A stretch of 54,327 nt of DNA, from assembly GCA_016199525.1 (NCBI GenBank), contig JACQGL010000067.1, positions 1 to 54,327 of the forward strand, written 5' to 3'. The notes beneath the pieces are model-generated. The model ran no database searches. It saw only the letters and a list, made by a program, of their open reading frames with translations, and was not told where the DNA came from. A program made the position numbers and the translations under genes. Below, one piece after another: positions 18,004-25,914 of this stretch; within the stretch, counting starts at the first letter, position 1, and every line of letters starts with the position of its first letter. The DNA is from Armatimonadota bacterium. Lineage in GTDB: Bacteria > Armatimonadota > SYMT01 > JACQGL01.

Positions 18004-21000
18004 CTACGGCGCCGGGTGAGTGGAAAGCGGCAGGTTCTCCAGCGTGATGGCCACAATCTTCATCGCCGGGTTGCGGGGCAGCTCGATCGCCAGCAGCGGC
18101 TTCTGCCGGTTCGCCACGATTTCGTAGTGGTAGAGGTTGCACGGCGTCCTCGGGTCATCGCCATCCCGCGTGTGGCGGTGGGATAACCGGAACGCCACGT
18201 GCTCTCCGTGCCGGGGGGTATCGACAAAGTGGGTCATGGTAACCGGCTTCACGTCCACGCTGGCATCCGCGTAAATAAGGCGGAAGTCGCCCGCAGCGTC
18301 CTCTTCCGTCGCCAGCCCCAGCAGGTGCACCGCAATGCGGGGGGCGGCCGCGAACTCCAGACGTTGCCCATTGCAGGCAACTATATTCGGCGTCCTGTCC
18401 GCCTTGCCGGGGAACATAAAGGTCACGCGGTCCCCCTGCGCGCCCACGGGCCGGACCCACAGCCCGCAGGGAACCATCGGGCTCGGCGTGCGCCCCGGTC
18501 CCACCGTCGGTCGCATAACGTAGGGAGGGAGCAGCTCTGCGGGAAGGGAGTTGAAACGCCCGTCAATGTTCCCGTCGGCGCGATCGCTGTCCTGGCTGAT
18601 CCCATCCACGCTCTGGTGGGCCCCCAGCGGGAGGGGCATCATCACCGGGCTGAACACGTTCACAGGAACCACCAGCAGATCGCCGCCCTTGCTCGCTGGT
18701 CCGATAGAGGCGGGCTCGCCTGCGTGGACGAGGTCGAACACGCAGTACATCGGCCCGAAGTAGTCGGGCACGCGCACAGGGAGGTCGCGTAGGATGGTGG
18801 GGGACACAGCGGTCTGCGTGCGCGTCTCCGGCGGCGCCGGGCGACGACCTCGGCGCCGGTGAGGGGCGGGCTTCACCGGCGTCTCCACCCCCGTGCGGGA
18901 GTAGGCGGGAATGTCCTGGGACAAAGGCACCGTCTGATCCATCCAGCTCGCCTCGGAGCCATCCAGGTAAAACCAGTGGATGGCAATGCGGTCCCGATCC
19001 GCCCGGTAACTCTCCGGCCCCGTATTGAGGAGGCCGAGGGTAACTTGCACCGTCCGCCCGGCGGCCAGTTCGGTGGGTAGGCTGGTCCCCAAGAAGCGCG
19101 GCGCCGGGTCCCGATCCACCACCGTAACTGTCTCCCGGTGGGTAGCGCCGCCTTCCTGGGAGGCCCAGCGCGCGCCATCCCACAGGTCCCATTCCAGGAC
19201 GTAGTACCACTTCTCATTGGGAGACCAGAGGGGAAGCGGCTGGCCCGCGCCGTTGGCCACGGGCAGCGAAACTGGCACGGTGATCTCCCGTCCGGGCGGC
19301 ACAACCGCCGGCAGCAGCATGCGGGGGATCTCGGCGAGGATGGTGTCCTGATCCTCCGCGTAACCGCGGAGGTAGCTGCTCACACGCCGCCAGCGCGCGC
19401 CCACGGCGAAGGTGCCCTTGGCCCAGGGACGGCTGCCGTCGTTGCGTAGCCGAATCTCCGCCTGGTAGGTGAGGCCCGACTTCACCAGCGCGGGCGCGGT
19501 GCTGCTCAGCCAGTAGGGCCGCAGCGGTGGGGCCTCGCCCACACGCACGGGCACCAGGTGGCGCCCCGCGGCCTCGGCATCCAGCCATTCCTCCCGCGCC
19601 TGGCGGAGCCCAATGCGGCGTACCAGGCCAAGTTCCAGGTCATAGTCGCCCGCCGGGAGAGGCTGTCTGCCCTTCATCGGTGCGGTCACCCCAAGGATGT
19701 AGGTGCGCACGTCACCGCGGGCCAGGGTGGCGGCAATCGCCGCGGCGGGCTGGTCACCTACCGGTTTACCACCCTTCAGCCAGCGGTAAGAGACGAATAT
19801 GCTGGACAAGGGATCCCAGTCCGCCGTGCCCGTGTTCTGTACGACCACCTCTACAGGATAGACGATACGGGGCTGCGCCACGCGGGGCACCGTGGCGCGC
19901 ACAACGCGCGCGCTGTGGGGGCCGGCGGCCTTGAACTCGCGCGCGGCGGCGCGGGTCAGGTCCTGGTACTGGAGACCGTACTCGAGGGTGGGGGCCAGCT
20001 CCGTGCCGCGCGCGTAGTCGTTCCAGGAATCCAGCAGCACCCATTCGGGGGCGGCGCGGTGGACCTGCCGCCAGTCAGCAACGTAAGTAGCGCCGTTCTG
20101 GCGCGCGCGCAACCGCCCGGGCGAGGCGAGCAGCAGGTCGTCGTAGCCGGGGCTCAGGCGTCCGGTGGAGAGCCAGGCGCCTTTTGCAGACTCTGCCCCT
20201 GTAGCGGGTGTGTCGGCCGCACAAGCGTCCAGTCGATCCGCTTTCTGCGCCAGTGCCGGGGTGCCGATCCACAGCAGCTGTGCCCCAAACTCCGCCGCGA
20301 ACCGCCGGTTACACGTGACCAGGAACGAGTTATCCGCATCGCGGACGGCGGTATCGTTAAACAGACGCACCACGCAGGCGGTTCCGGCGGGTGCGCTTGC
20401 TTCTGCCGGGGGATCCTGTGCCAGCCCCGGATGCTTTCGAGAGAGTTGCACCCAGGCGCGGAACTCCGCGGGGACGTGCAGGTAGAAATCGCGAATCAGG
20501 CCGTAAAGGGAGCGCTGCACGTCCTCATTCTTCAGGTCCACCGGCCCGCCGTACTGCCGCGCCAACGATCCCAGATCCAGCGCCAGCCCCACCTGGGGAT
20601 ACTCGTGGGGGCGGCTCAACGGCGCAACATTCTCCGCGCGCAGCTCCTTTAGGCCCTGGACCATCACGTCCAGACCTTTGATCGCGTAGGCGCCCCGCTC
20701 CTCGGCATCGCCGCGGAAGACGGCGAGAGCCACGTCGATCCCTGCGCCCGCCATGAGCTGGAGCTGGTTCCGGTGCCACTGGGAGCGGTCGGCGGAGAAC
20801 CAGGGGCCGTCGCTGTCCCACGGGTGGTGCGCGAGGCGCGTCCGTCCATCCGCCTCCCGCACAAAGCGGAATGCTGCCTTCTTGCGCCGATCCCCCTGGA
20901 AATCGTAGCGATAGAGCGCCATCACCAGGCGAGGCGTGGCTGGAGGAGGGACCTCCGTGCGCGGCGGCTCCTGCGCGAAGGCGATGGCGGTAAGTGCCAG

Positions 21001-21042
21001 GAACGGGAGCGCCAGAAGAAGCCGTTTGCGTGAGTGAATCAC
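18004..21042 (-). CDS. Large secreted protein, GH71/GH99-like N-terminal domain plus Ig-like modules
   Basis: A 1012-residue exported protein with a signal peptide (LLLALPFLALTAIAFA-Q). Residues about 35-370 look like a GH71/GH99-type TIM barrel (WDSDGPWFS, GIDVALAVFRGD, LDSWNDYARGTELAPTLEYG), which in relatives acts on alpha-linked glycans or forms an inactive sugar-binding barrel. Several beta-sandwich domains follow (about 390-520, 530-650, 660-760), with repeated patterns such as 'VVVQNTGTADWDP' and 'EIRLRNDGSRPWAKG'. The C-terminal part (about 800-1000) resembles a jelly roll. The start is GTG 21042, overlapping the previous stop as GTGA. It is the last gene of a three-gene envelope operon. 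The substrate is unknown. Confidence 0.6.
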   Translation of the reverse strand: MIHSRKRLLLALPFLALTAIAFAQEPPRTEVPPPATPRLVMALYRYDFQGDRRKKAAFRFVREADGRTRLAHHPWDSDGPWFSADRSQWHRNQLQLMAGAGIDVALAVFRGDAEERGAYAIKGLDVMVQGLKELRAENVAPLSRPHEYPQVGLALDLGSLARQYGGPVDLKNEDVQRSLYGLIRDFYLHVPAEFRAWVQLSRKHPGLAQDPPAEASAPAGTACVVRLFNDTAVRDADNSFLVTCNRRFAAEFGAQLLWIGTPALAQKADRLDACAADTPATGAESAKGAWLSTGRLSPGYDDLLLASPGRLRARQNGATYVADWRQVHRAAPEWVLLDSWNDYARGTELAPTLEYGLQYQDLTRAAAREFKAAGPHSARVVRATVPRVAQPRIVYPVEVVVQNTGTADWDPLSSIFVSYRWLKGGKPVGDQPAAAIAATLARGDVRTYILGVTAPMKGRQPLPAGDYDLELGLVRRIGLRQAREEWLDAEAAGRHLVPVRVGEAPPLRPYWLSSTAPALVKSGLTYQAEIRLRNDGSRPWAKGTFAVGARWRRVSSYLRGYAEDQDTILAEIPRMLLPAVVPPGREITVPVSLPVANGAGQPLPLWSPNEKWYYVLEWDLWDGARWASQEGGATHRETVTVVDRDPAPRFLGTSLPTELAAGRTVQVTLGLLNTGPESYRADRDRIAIHWFYLDGSEASWMDQTVPLSQDIPAYSRTGVETPVKPAPHRRRGRRPAPPETRTQTAVSPTILRDLPVRVPDYFGPMYCVFDLVHAGEPASIGPASKGGDLLVVPVNVFSPVMMPLPLGAHQSVDGISQDSDRADGNIDGRFNSLPAELLPPYVMRPTVGPGRTPSPMVPCGLWVRPVGAQGDRVTFMFPGKADRTPNIVACNGQRLEFAAAPRIAVHLLGLATEEDAAGDFRLIYADASVDVKPVTMTHFVDTPRHGEHVAFRLSHRHTRDGDDPRTPCNLYHYEIVANRQKPLLAIELPRNPAMKIVAITLENLPLSTHPAP

Positions 21043-21446
21043 GTGTCAGACCCTCGCACTGATGCCAGCACCAGCAGTGCTATGGCGCCGATGGCCACCT
21101 GGTTCGCGAGCGAGCGGATGCGGCAGCCGTGCGGCAATCGGCCCGTATGGGTAGGAAACCATTTCTGATCGTCGTCCATCAGGCCCAGGAGCGCCAGCCC
21201 ATGCTCCACATCGGGCGCCACACCGCCCAGGGCACCCAGGAACGCGGGCGAGTGGACGCCTTCCGAGGCAGCCAGCGCCAGCAGGGTGCCGCCAAGCAGC
21301 AACGTCTCGAGGGCCAGGTCAAAGTCCCGGTGCGGCAGCAGGTCGCCCACGAGATGCGTCACCACTCCGGCGCCAAAAGCGGCCGCGGGCCGCCCGATCA
21401 GACGCCCCACAGCCGCTCCGCAGAGAGCATGGACGGCCGCCGTCAT
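21039..21446 (-). CDS. Small multi-span membrane protein (metal-dependent hydrolase-like, DUF457-type)
   Basis: 135 residues with three or four hydrophobic segments. Conserved-looking His/Asp sites (THLVGDLLPHRDFD, GGVAPDVEHG) recall the YdjM/DUF457 family of membrane-bound putative metal-dependent hydrolases, but this protein is short. It overlaps both neighbours by four bases (ATGA with the lytic transglycosylase, GTGA with the large secreted protein), a sign of tight co-translation. Function is not established. Confidence 0.6.
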   Translation of the reverse strand: MTAAVHALCGAAVGRLIGRPAAAFGAGVVTHLVGDLLPHRDFDLALETLLLGGTLLALAASEGVHSPAFLGALGGVAPDVEHGLALLGLMDDDQKWFPTHTGRLPHGCRIRSLANQVAIGAIALLVLASVRGSDT

Positions 21447-22477
21447 TCCTCGCCACAGAAGCGGCGGTACAGCTCGGTGACCTTGCGGATGTAGTTGCGC
21501 GTCTCGCGGTAGGGCGGAATGCCTTTGTGGCGATTTACCGCCCCCGCGCCCGCGTTATAGCAGGCTAACGCCAGGCGAATTTCCCGCTCTGTCACCTCAC
21601 CGCCCCGCTTCCGGGCGAAGGTGCGAATGTGGCCGCTCAACAGTCGCGTCGCGCCTTCCAGGTTTTGCTCGGCGTTGAACGGATCAGTCACCCCCAGCCC
21701 GGCGGCGGTGCCGGGCATCAGCTGTCCCAGCCCCATCGCCCCCGCCCGGGATATGGCATGCAGGTTGAAGTTGGATTCGCAGGCAATGACCGCCATCACC
21801 AGACGCGCATCCAGGCCGTACTTGACGCTATAGTTGATGATGTTGCGCGCGATGCGATCTGCCTGGGCCTGGTTCAGCCGACGGTTGAAGAAGCGTACTG
21901 CTTTCGAGTAGGCCTGCAGGATCTGCTCGTAGCTGGGCGAGACGTCGATCGGCACCTGGGTCTGCATCGCGCCGCGGCTGGCGCGTACGGGCTGGCGCTG
22001 CCGCTGCGCCTCGGCACGGAGCCGGGCGGCTTCCCGCACCTCTTCCGCCTGCCGCGCCTTCATCTCCTCCCACGCGCCGGCGTCGTTCTCCAATACGCCC
22101 GCCGCCGCCATCAGCATCCCCGTGCCCGTTCCCTGAACGGTGCCCACGCGACAAAGGAGACGCACCGCCGTGCGTAGCTTCAACAGGTCGAGCAGCGGCA
22201 GATCGGTCGCATCCACCATCCACACGTGCTGATCTCCATTGAGGATAAAGCTTCCCCCGCCGTCTCGCAGGGCCGAGCCTACTACCTGCCCGCGCACTTC
22301 CACCAGCCGCCCGTCGAAGTCGGTGGGCTGCGTCTGGATATTCTCCGGTGTGGCATCCGATACCACCAGATGTTTTGCCCGCAGGGCGAAGTAACGCTCG
22401 GCCTGCGGATAGGGGCTGCCGAGCGCGGTTCCGGCCAGGAACAGGGTAAGGAAGGCGCACAGATAGGCCTGCTTCAT
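21443..22477 (-). CDS. Lytic transglycosylase (SLT domain) with OB-like N-terminal domain
   Basis: 344 residues from ATG 22477, preceded by AGGAG; an open frame upstream has no signal and is discarded. A signal peptide (1-23) leads into an OB-fold-like domain (about 35-125, VEVRGQVVGS ... GVLEND). A charged linker (about 130-175) follows, then the SLT domain (about 190-344). The catalytic Glu sits in VIACESNFN, followed by SRAGAMGLGQLMPGTA and the late ACYNAGAGAVNRHKG. It cleaves peptidoglycan between MurNAc and GlcNAc with 1,6-anhydro formation, in the periplasm. It is the first gene of an overlapping three-gene operon. Confidence 0.88.
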   Translation of the reverse strand: MKQAYLCAFLTLFLAGTALGSPYPQAERYFALRAKHLVVSDATPENIQTQPTDFDGRLVEVRGQVVGSALRDGGGSFILNGDQHVWMVDATDLPLLDLLKLRTAVRLLCRVGTVQGTGTGMLMAAAGVLENDAGAWEEMKARQAEEVREAARLRAEAQRQRQPVRASRGAMQTQVPIDVSPSYEQILQAYSKAVRFFNRRLNQAQADRIARNIINYSVKYGLDARLVMAVIACESNFNLHAISRAGAMGLGQLMPGTAAGLGVTDPFNAEQNLEGATRLLSGHIRTFARKRGGEVTEREIRLALACYNAGAGAVNRHKGIPPYRETRNYIRKVTELYRRFCGEE

Positions 22478-22760
22478 CACAAAAGACTCCTGGGATGGCA
22501 TTTCCGCCCATACGGGTGGGCGTATGCCCGCACTGCCGCGGTGGGCAGCGTGGGCGCATACCTGATGAGGGCCGCCCGATGCCTGCCCGCATGTCGCGGG
22601 CCATTCTTCGCCCGCCGGCACCCGAGCGGCTGGCGCGACGGCGTACCGGCGCACAGGGCAGCGGGAGCTGCCTCGCACGCACGGTTGCTTCCCACAACTT
22701 CCCTCTGGCGGCCCGAAAGGCCACCCTATTCTAGCGGCAGAAACCTTATCGCGCAACCCC
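22478..22760. other. Upstream region of the lytic transglycosylase operon
   Basis: No gene supported; codon-like text here is the unlikely extension of the operon's first frame. Probably holds the operon promoter on the minus strand. Confidence 0.3.
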
Positions 22761-22846
22761 ATCGGGCGCCTCAGCAGTCCCCACTTTGGCCTCAAACCGG
22801 CGCCGCCATTTTAGCCTGAAAGTGGGGACTGCTGAGTATCGGGCGC
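22761..22846. mobile_element. 68-bp MITE-like hairpin flanked by a 9-bp direct repeat
   Basis: A perfect 18-bp inverted repeat (CTCAGCAGTCCCCACTTT at 22770-22787 and its complement at 22819-22836) encloses a 31-nt centre that itself partly pairs (GGC/GCC, GGCGCC). The unit is flanked on both sides by ATCGGGCGC (22761-22769 and 22838-22846), as expected for a target-site duplication. It has no coding capacity, so it would have been moved by a transposase elsewhere. Confidence 0.65.
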
Positions 22847-23242
22847 GCGGTGCATCTGCTTATGCGTCAGATCAGCAGCGACAGCCGTGGGCCTGCCGCT
22901 TCCTGGCCCGTAATCACGGTGCTTGAGGAGATGAGGCAACCCATGGTCGAAGAGATGCTCCGGAGGCGCTTCCGTTATCTTCAGGATGGAACCTGACGGG
23001 TCGCCGGGCGCAGCGTACAATAATCAATATGCGGGTCACAGAAAGCGTAACGCTCCTCGTTCCCGCTCCCGCCGGTAACTTCTCCACTTCAACCGACCGT
23101 AGTCCGGGGCGCCTGGCGACCCACCAGCGCGGCAGAATTCTGGCCCAACGAGCGGTGGTGCAGTATCTGATTGCGAACGCGAACCGAGCCGATGCTTGGT
23201 TTATGCTGCCTTGCTCTTGCCCTGTGAGGAGAAATCCTGGCC
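22847..23242. other. Upstream region of the SorC regulator
   Basis: No gene is convincing. A short ORF ending near 22996 (MVEEMLRRRFRYLQDGT) is too small to judge. TACAATAAT near 23017 resembles a -10 box but lacks a clear -35. Confidence 0.3.
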
Positions 23243-24283
23243 ATGCCAAAGCCACATAAGGCATCGTATCGGAGGAAGTTCAACGCGCGACCGACGGATC
23301 TGCAACTAGCTTACCAGGTAGCCCGACTGAAAGTCGAAGAGGGGTTATCACAGGAGGCCATCGCTGAAGAACTGGACCTGTCCCGGGGAACCGTACAGAA
23401 GCTCTGGGTGATCGCACAGGAGCAGAATATCTACATCGAGGGCGTGATCCCCCCTGTGGGCGTGGATTTTCTGGTCGATCTCCGCAAGAAGGTGATCCAG
23501 CGCCTGGGCCTGAAAGGCGTCCGGTTGGTGCCGGGACGGTCGGCGATGCTGGATGGCACACTTCCCGCCAACGCGCGCGAGGTGATCCTGCACTCCGCCG
23601 CCGCCGCGGCGGCGGAGTATCTGGGAAAGCATGTGATGAACGGGGACATCCTCTGTCTCGCCTGGGGACGGGTGGTGCACGCCATTATCCGTCTCCTCAA
23701 CATCAAGCACCCGCGGCCCAACCTGACGATCGTGCCGATGCTGGGCGTGATGAGTGTCCAGCCGCACTGGTTCGAGGCCAATGCCCTGGTGGAAGCGGCG
23801 GCGGCGGCCTACCAGACCAACCACTACTATTGCCTGCCCATCCCTGCCGTCGTCCGGAACGCGGCCCAGAAGCGCGTGGCAATGCAGCTGCCGCTCGTCA
23901 CTCCCGTCCTGCAGCAGGTGCGGCGTGCTTCCTTTGTGGTGACCTCTCTGGCCCCACCTGATCCGCAGGAGTCCACCCTGGTGCGGTACGGGATGCTGGA
24001 CCGGTCGGATATCCAGCGCGTTATCCAGTGCGGAGCGATCGGGGAGATCTGCGCCTGGTGGTTCGACCCGGAAGGTCATCCGGTGCCGGATCACAACATC
24101 GAGCCGATCGGCTTGGGACTGGACGGCCTTCGGCACGTCGTGGAGGGCAACGGTACCGTGATGGCCATGGTCGCTGCCGACCGCCAACGTATTGCCCCGC
24201 TCCTCGCCGCCATCAAAGGGAGGCTGGTGAACGTGGTGGTGACGGACCACGTGACCGCAGAGGAGCTGTTGCGGCGGGCGTAG
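23243..24283 (+). CDS. SorC-family (CggR/DeoR-like) sugar-sensing transcriptional regulator
   Basis: 346 residues with an N-terminal helix-turn-helix (about 22-60, GLSQEAIAEELDLSRGTVQK) and the SorC effector domain (about 65-345), which folds like a sugar-phosphate isomerase. Motifs LAWGRVVHAII, PMLGVMSV and YGMLDRSDIQ fit the family. GAGGAG precedes ATG 23243. CggR, a relative, controls gapA in response to fructose-1,6-bisphosphate. Here the gene is convergent with FBP aldolase/phosphatase and GAPDH, so a link to central glycolytic flux is a reasonable inference but not shown. Confidence 0.82.
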   Translation: MPKPHKASYRRKFNARPTDLQLAYQVARLKVEEGLSQEAIAEELDLSRGTVQKLWVIAQEQNIYIEGVIPPVGVDFLVDLRKKVIQRLGLKGVRLVPGRSAMLDGTLPANAREVILHSAAAAAAEYLGKHVMNGDILCLAWGRVVHAIIRLLNIKHPRPNLTIVPMLGVMSVQPHWFEANALVEAAAAAYQTNHYYCLPIPAVVRNAAQKRVAMQLPLVTPVLQQVRRASFVVTSLAPPDPQESTLVRYGMLDRSDIQRVIQCGAIGEICAWWFDPEGHPVPDHNIEPIGLGLDGLRHVVEGNGTVMAMVAADRQRIAPLLAAIKGRLVNVVVTDHVTAEELLRRA

Positions 24284-24347
24284 CAGCCTGCCCCCAAGTT
24301 TTCCCCAGGGCTGGTCGATTTGTTTACGAGGGAGCGTGCGGCAGGGG

Positions 24348-24375
24348 ACCGTTCTTACCACACAGTAAGAACGGT
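24348..24375. terminator. First of three tandem hairpins
   Basis: Perfect 11-bp arms ACCGTTCTTAC/GTAAGAACGGT with a CACACA loop. No U-run follows directly. It lies between two convergent genes, so may serve either. Confidence 0.6.
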
Positions 24376-24406
24376 GGCGGGCGCCGCGGCTAGGACGGCG
24401 CCCGCC
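24376..24406. terminator. Second of three tandem hairpins
   Basis: Perfect 10-bp arms GGCGGGCGCC/GGCGCCCGCC with an 11-nt loop. It begins at the base after the first hairpin ends. Very stable. Confidence 0.6.
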
Positions 24407-24436
24407 TTCCTGCGATGGACCTGCGGTAGGAGGGCT

Positions 24437-24478
24437 GGGAGGCTCACGCCGCGACGGGAACGCGGGCGTGAGCCTCCC
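24437..24478. terminator. Third of three tandem hairpins
   Basis: Perfect 14-bp arms GGGAGGCTCACGCC/GGCGTGAGCCTCCC with a 14-nt loop. It ends five bases before the stop of the FBP aldolase/phosphatase gene on the other strand, so it probably also shapes that transcript's 3' end. Confidence 0.6.
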
Positions 24479-24482
24479 GGCT

Positions 24483-25604
24483 TCACGCCGCTTCCTCCGA
24501 CCGTTCGATGACGAATTGGGCATCAAGCCGCTGCAGCCGTTCAACGATGCCCGTATACTCCAGCTCGCTCATGGGCAGCATGGCGCAGCCAAAAAAGCCC
24601 TGTCGGCGTATTTCCACGGCCTTCCGCGTGGCACGCCGTCGGATTTCCTCCCAGATCGGATCGGCGAATATGTCCGCCGGCTCCGTAAACCGACCTTCCC
24701 GCACGGAGAACGCCAGGCCGCTCACGATGGGCACGCAGTAGAACACTGTGGCGGCCGTATTGATCGGCACGGGGCAGAGGGGCATATTGTGGCTGCCCCG
24801 CGTATCCCCGGAGACGAAGGGGATGAGCGTATAGGGCGCGCCCACCTCCTCCGTAGCCGGAAAGATCTGCTGCACGCGTACCAGCGCCACCGGATCGTCC
24901 TTGCCCACGTAACGCCCGGCGATGTTGCGCAGGCGTGTGGTGCTTACCGAGGCCGCCTGCTCGCCCGGATGGGCGCGCGACCAGATCGACTCGATCACAT
25001 ACCGATGCGTGTCCCGTAACAGTGCGGCGATATCATAGAGGTTCTCGGGGGCGCTCAACGTAATGATCCGGTCTCCCTGCGTATGCTCTACGTCCATAAT
25101 GCGGAACGTGAAGCCCAAGCCGATCTCGTCTTTTAGTAGTAGCCCGGGCGAGTGCATCGGGTCCGCAAACGCCAGGTAGAGCGGCAGGTTATAGGCGCCA
25201 GGCTCGGTCTTATCCGCCGCGAAAAGGATGAACGACTCGTTCGGCCGCTCTTCAAAGGTTATCTCGGCAACTGCCGGCCCCAGGCCGCGCACGTTGCCGG
25301 AAAAGGCATCCTTCAGCAGGTCCTGCCCGGCCCCGTACAGACCCTGGCGTTTGGCCTCCTGGGTCCCTTTGCGAAAGGCCGTCCACGCCAGCTCGTGGAT
25401 CGCCGCGCTGTCGCTGCCGCGTGGGTGGGATAGGAGGAGACAGATATCATCTCCCGTATGCCCGATGTAGACGTCCAGGATGCCCACCGAAGACCGGTTC
25501 GCATCCACTACTTCGCGGACCGTTTTCAGTACTGCCTGCGATGGTTGCGTGTGCCCACCAACTGAACCGATGTCGGCTTTGACCACGGTAAGCGTTAGTT
25601 GCAT
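24483..25604 (-). CDS. Bifunctional fructose-1,6-bisphosphate aldolase/phosphatase (class V)
   Basis: 373 residues from ATG 25604 (GGAG upstream); the longer frame adds an unrelated 19-residue lead. Residues Asp11, His18, Asp52 and Asp53 (KADIGSVGGH, GHTGDDICLLL) fall at the numbers known for the FBPA/P family, as do FAADKTEPGAYNLP and the late IPINTAA-like GSHNMPLCPVPINTAA segment. The enzyme condenses triose phosphates and dephosphorylates the product to fructose 6-phosphate, making gluconeogenesis one-way. It is known mostly from archaea and deep-branching or thermophilic bacteria. It lies next to GAPDH on the same strand, 310 bp away. Confidence 0.93.
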   Translation of the reverse strand: MQLTLTVVKADIGSVGGHTQPSQAVLKTVREVVDANRSSVGILDVYIGHTGDDICLLLSHPRGSDSAAIHELAWTAFRKGTQEAKRQGLYGAGQDLLKDAFSGNVRGLGPAVAEITFEERPNESFILFAADKTEPGAYNLPLYLAFADPMHSPGLLLKDEIGLGFTFRIMDVEHTQGDRIITLSAPENLYDIAALLRDTHRYVIESIWSRAHPGEQAASVSTTRLRNIAGRYVGKDDPVALVRVQQIFPATEEVGAPYTLIPFVSGDTRGSHNMPLCPVPINTAATVFYCVPIVSGLAFSVREGRFTEPADIFADPIWEEIRRRATRKAVEIRRQGFFGCAMLPMSELEYTGIVERLQRLDAQFVIERSEEAA

Positions 25605-25845
25605 GAAGTGAACTCCGTCCAGGTTTGGAGAGAGTGAGCCGTTACCGGCTGCAAGTGTCAACGGGCGAGTAGATATGTACGGGAGCGCTCATTAGCAGCG
25701 GGACAGTAATCCCCTGTGCACGGCACGCCAACCACTCGCCATGATGGCGGTATTGTAGCCCAACAGATGCTGGAATACCGCTCAAATTAGGGAAGAAACT
25801 GAGCAGCCGCTCAGTCAGTTCTGTACCGCACGCAACCAATAAGAA
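25605..25845. other. Leader region of FBP aldolase/phosphatase
   Basis: No gene supported; a 65-codon minus-strand frame here looks like chance. It includes an imperfect CTGAGCAGCCGCTCAG palindrome near 25800. It should contain the promoter of the aldolase/phosphatase. Confidence 0.3.
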
Positions 25846-25875
25846 GGGGACACAGCGGTCATCCGCCGCGTCCCC
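25846..25875 (-). terminator. Rho-independent terminator downstream of GAPDH
   Basis: On the minus strand GGGGAC...GTCCCC encloses GCGG...CCGC around a four-base loop, with a 3x3 internal loop. It is followed by TTCTTATT. It starts 39 bases after the GAPDH stop. Confidence 0.6.
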
Positions 25876-25914
25876 AGATTATGCAGGAAGCAGTATAGGT
25901 ACTGGCCTGGGTGA

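Noticed and set aside
19558-20652. Plus-strand open frame of 364 codons opposite the large secreted protein
   Set aside because: Shadow frame of high-GC coding DNA without signal peptide or motif.
25642-25839. 65-codon minus-strand frame between FBP aldolase/phosphatase and GAPDH
   Set aside because: No ribosome site or motif, and it overlaps the expected promoter region.
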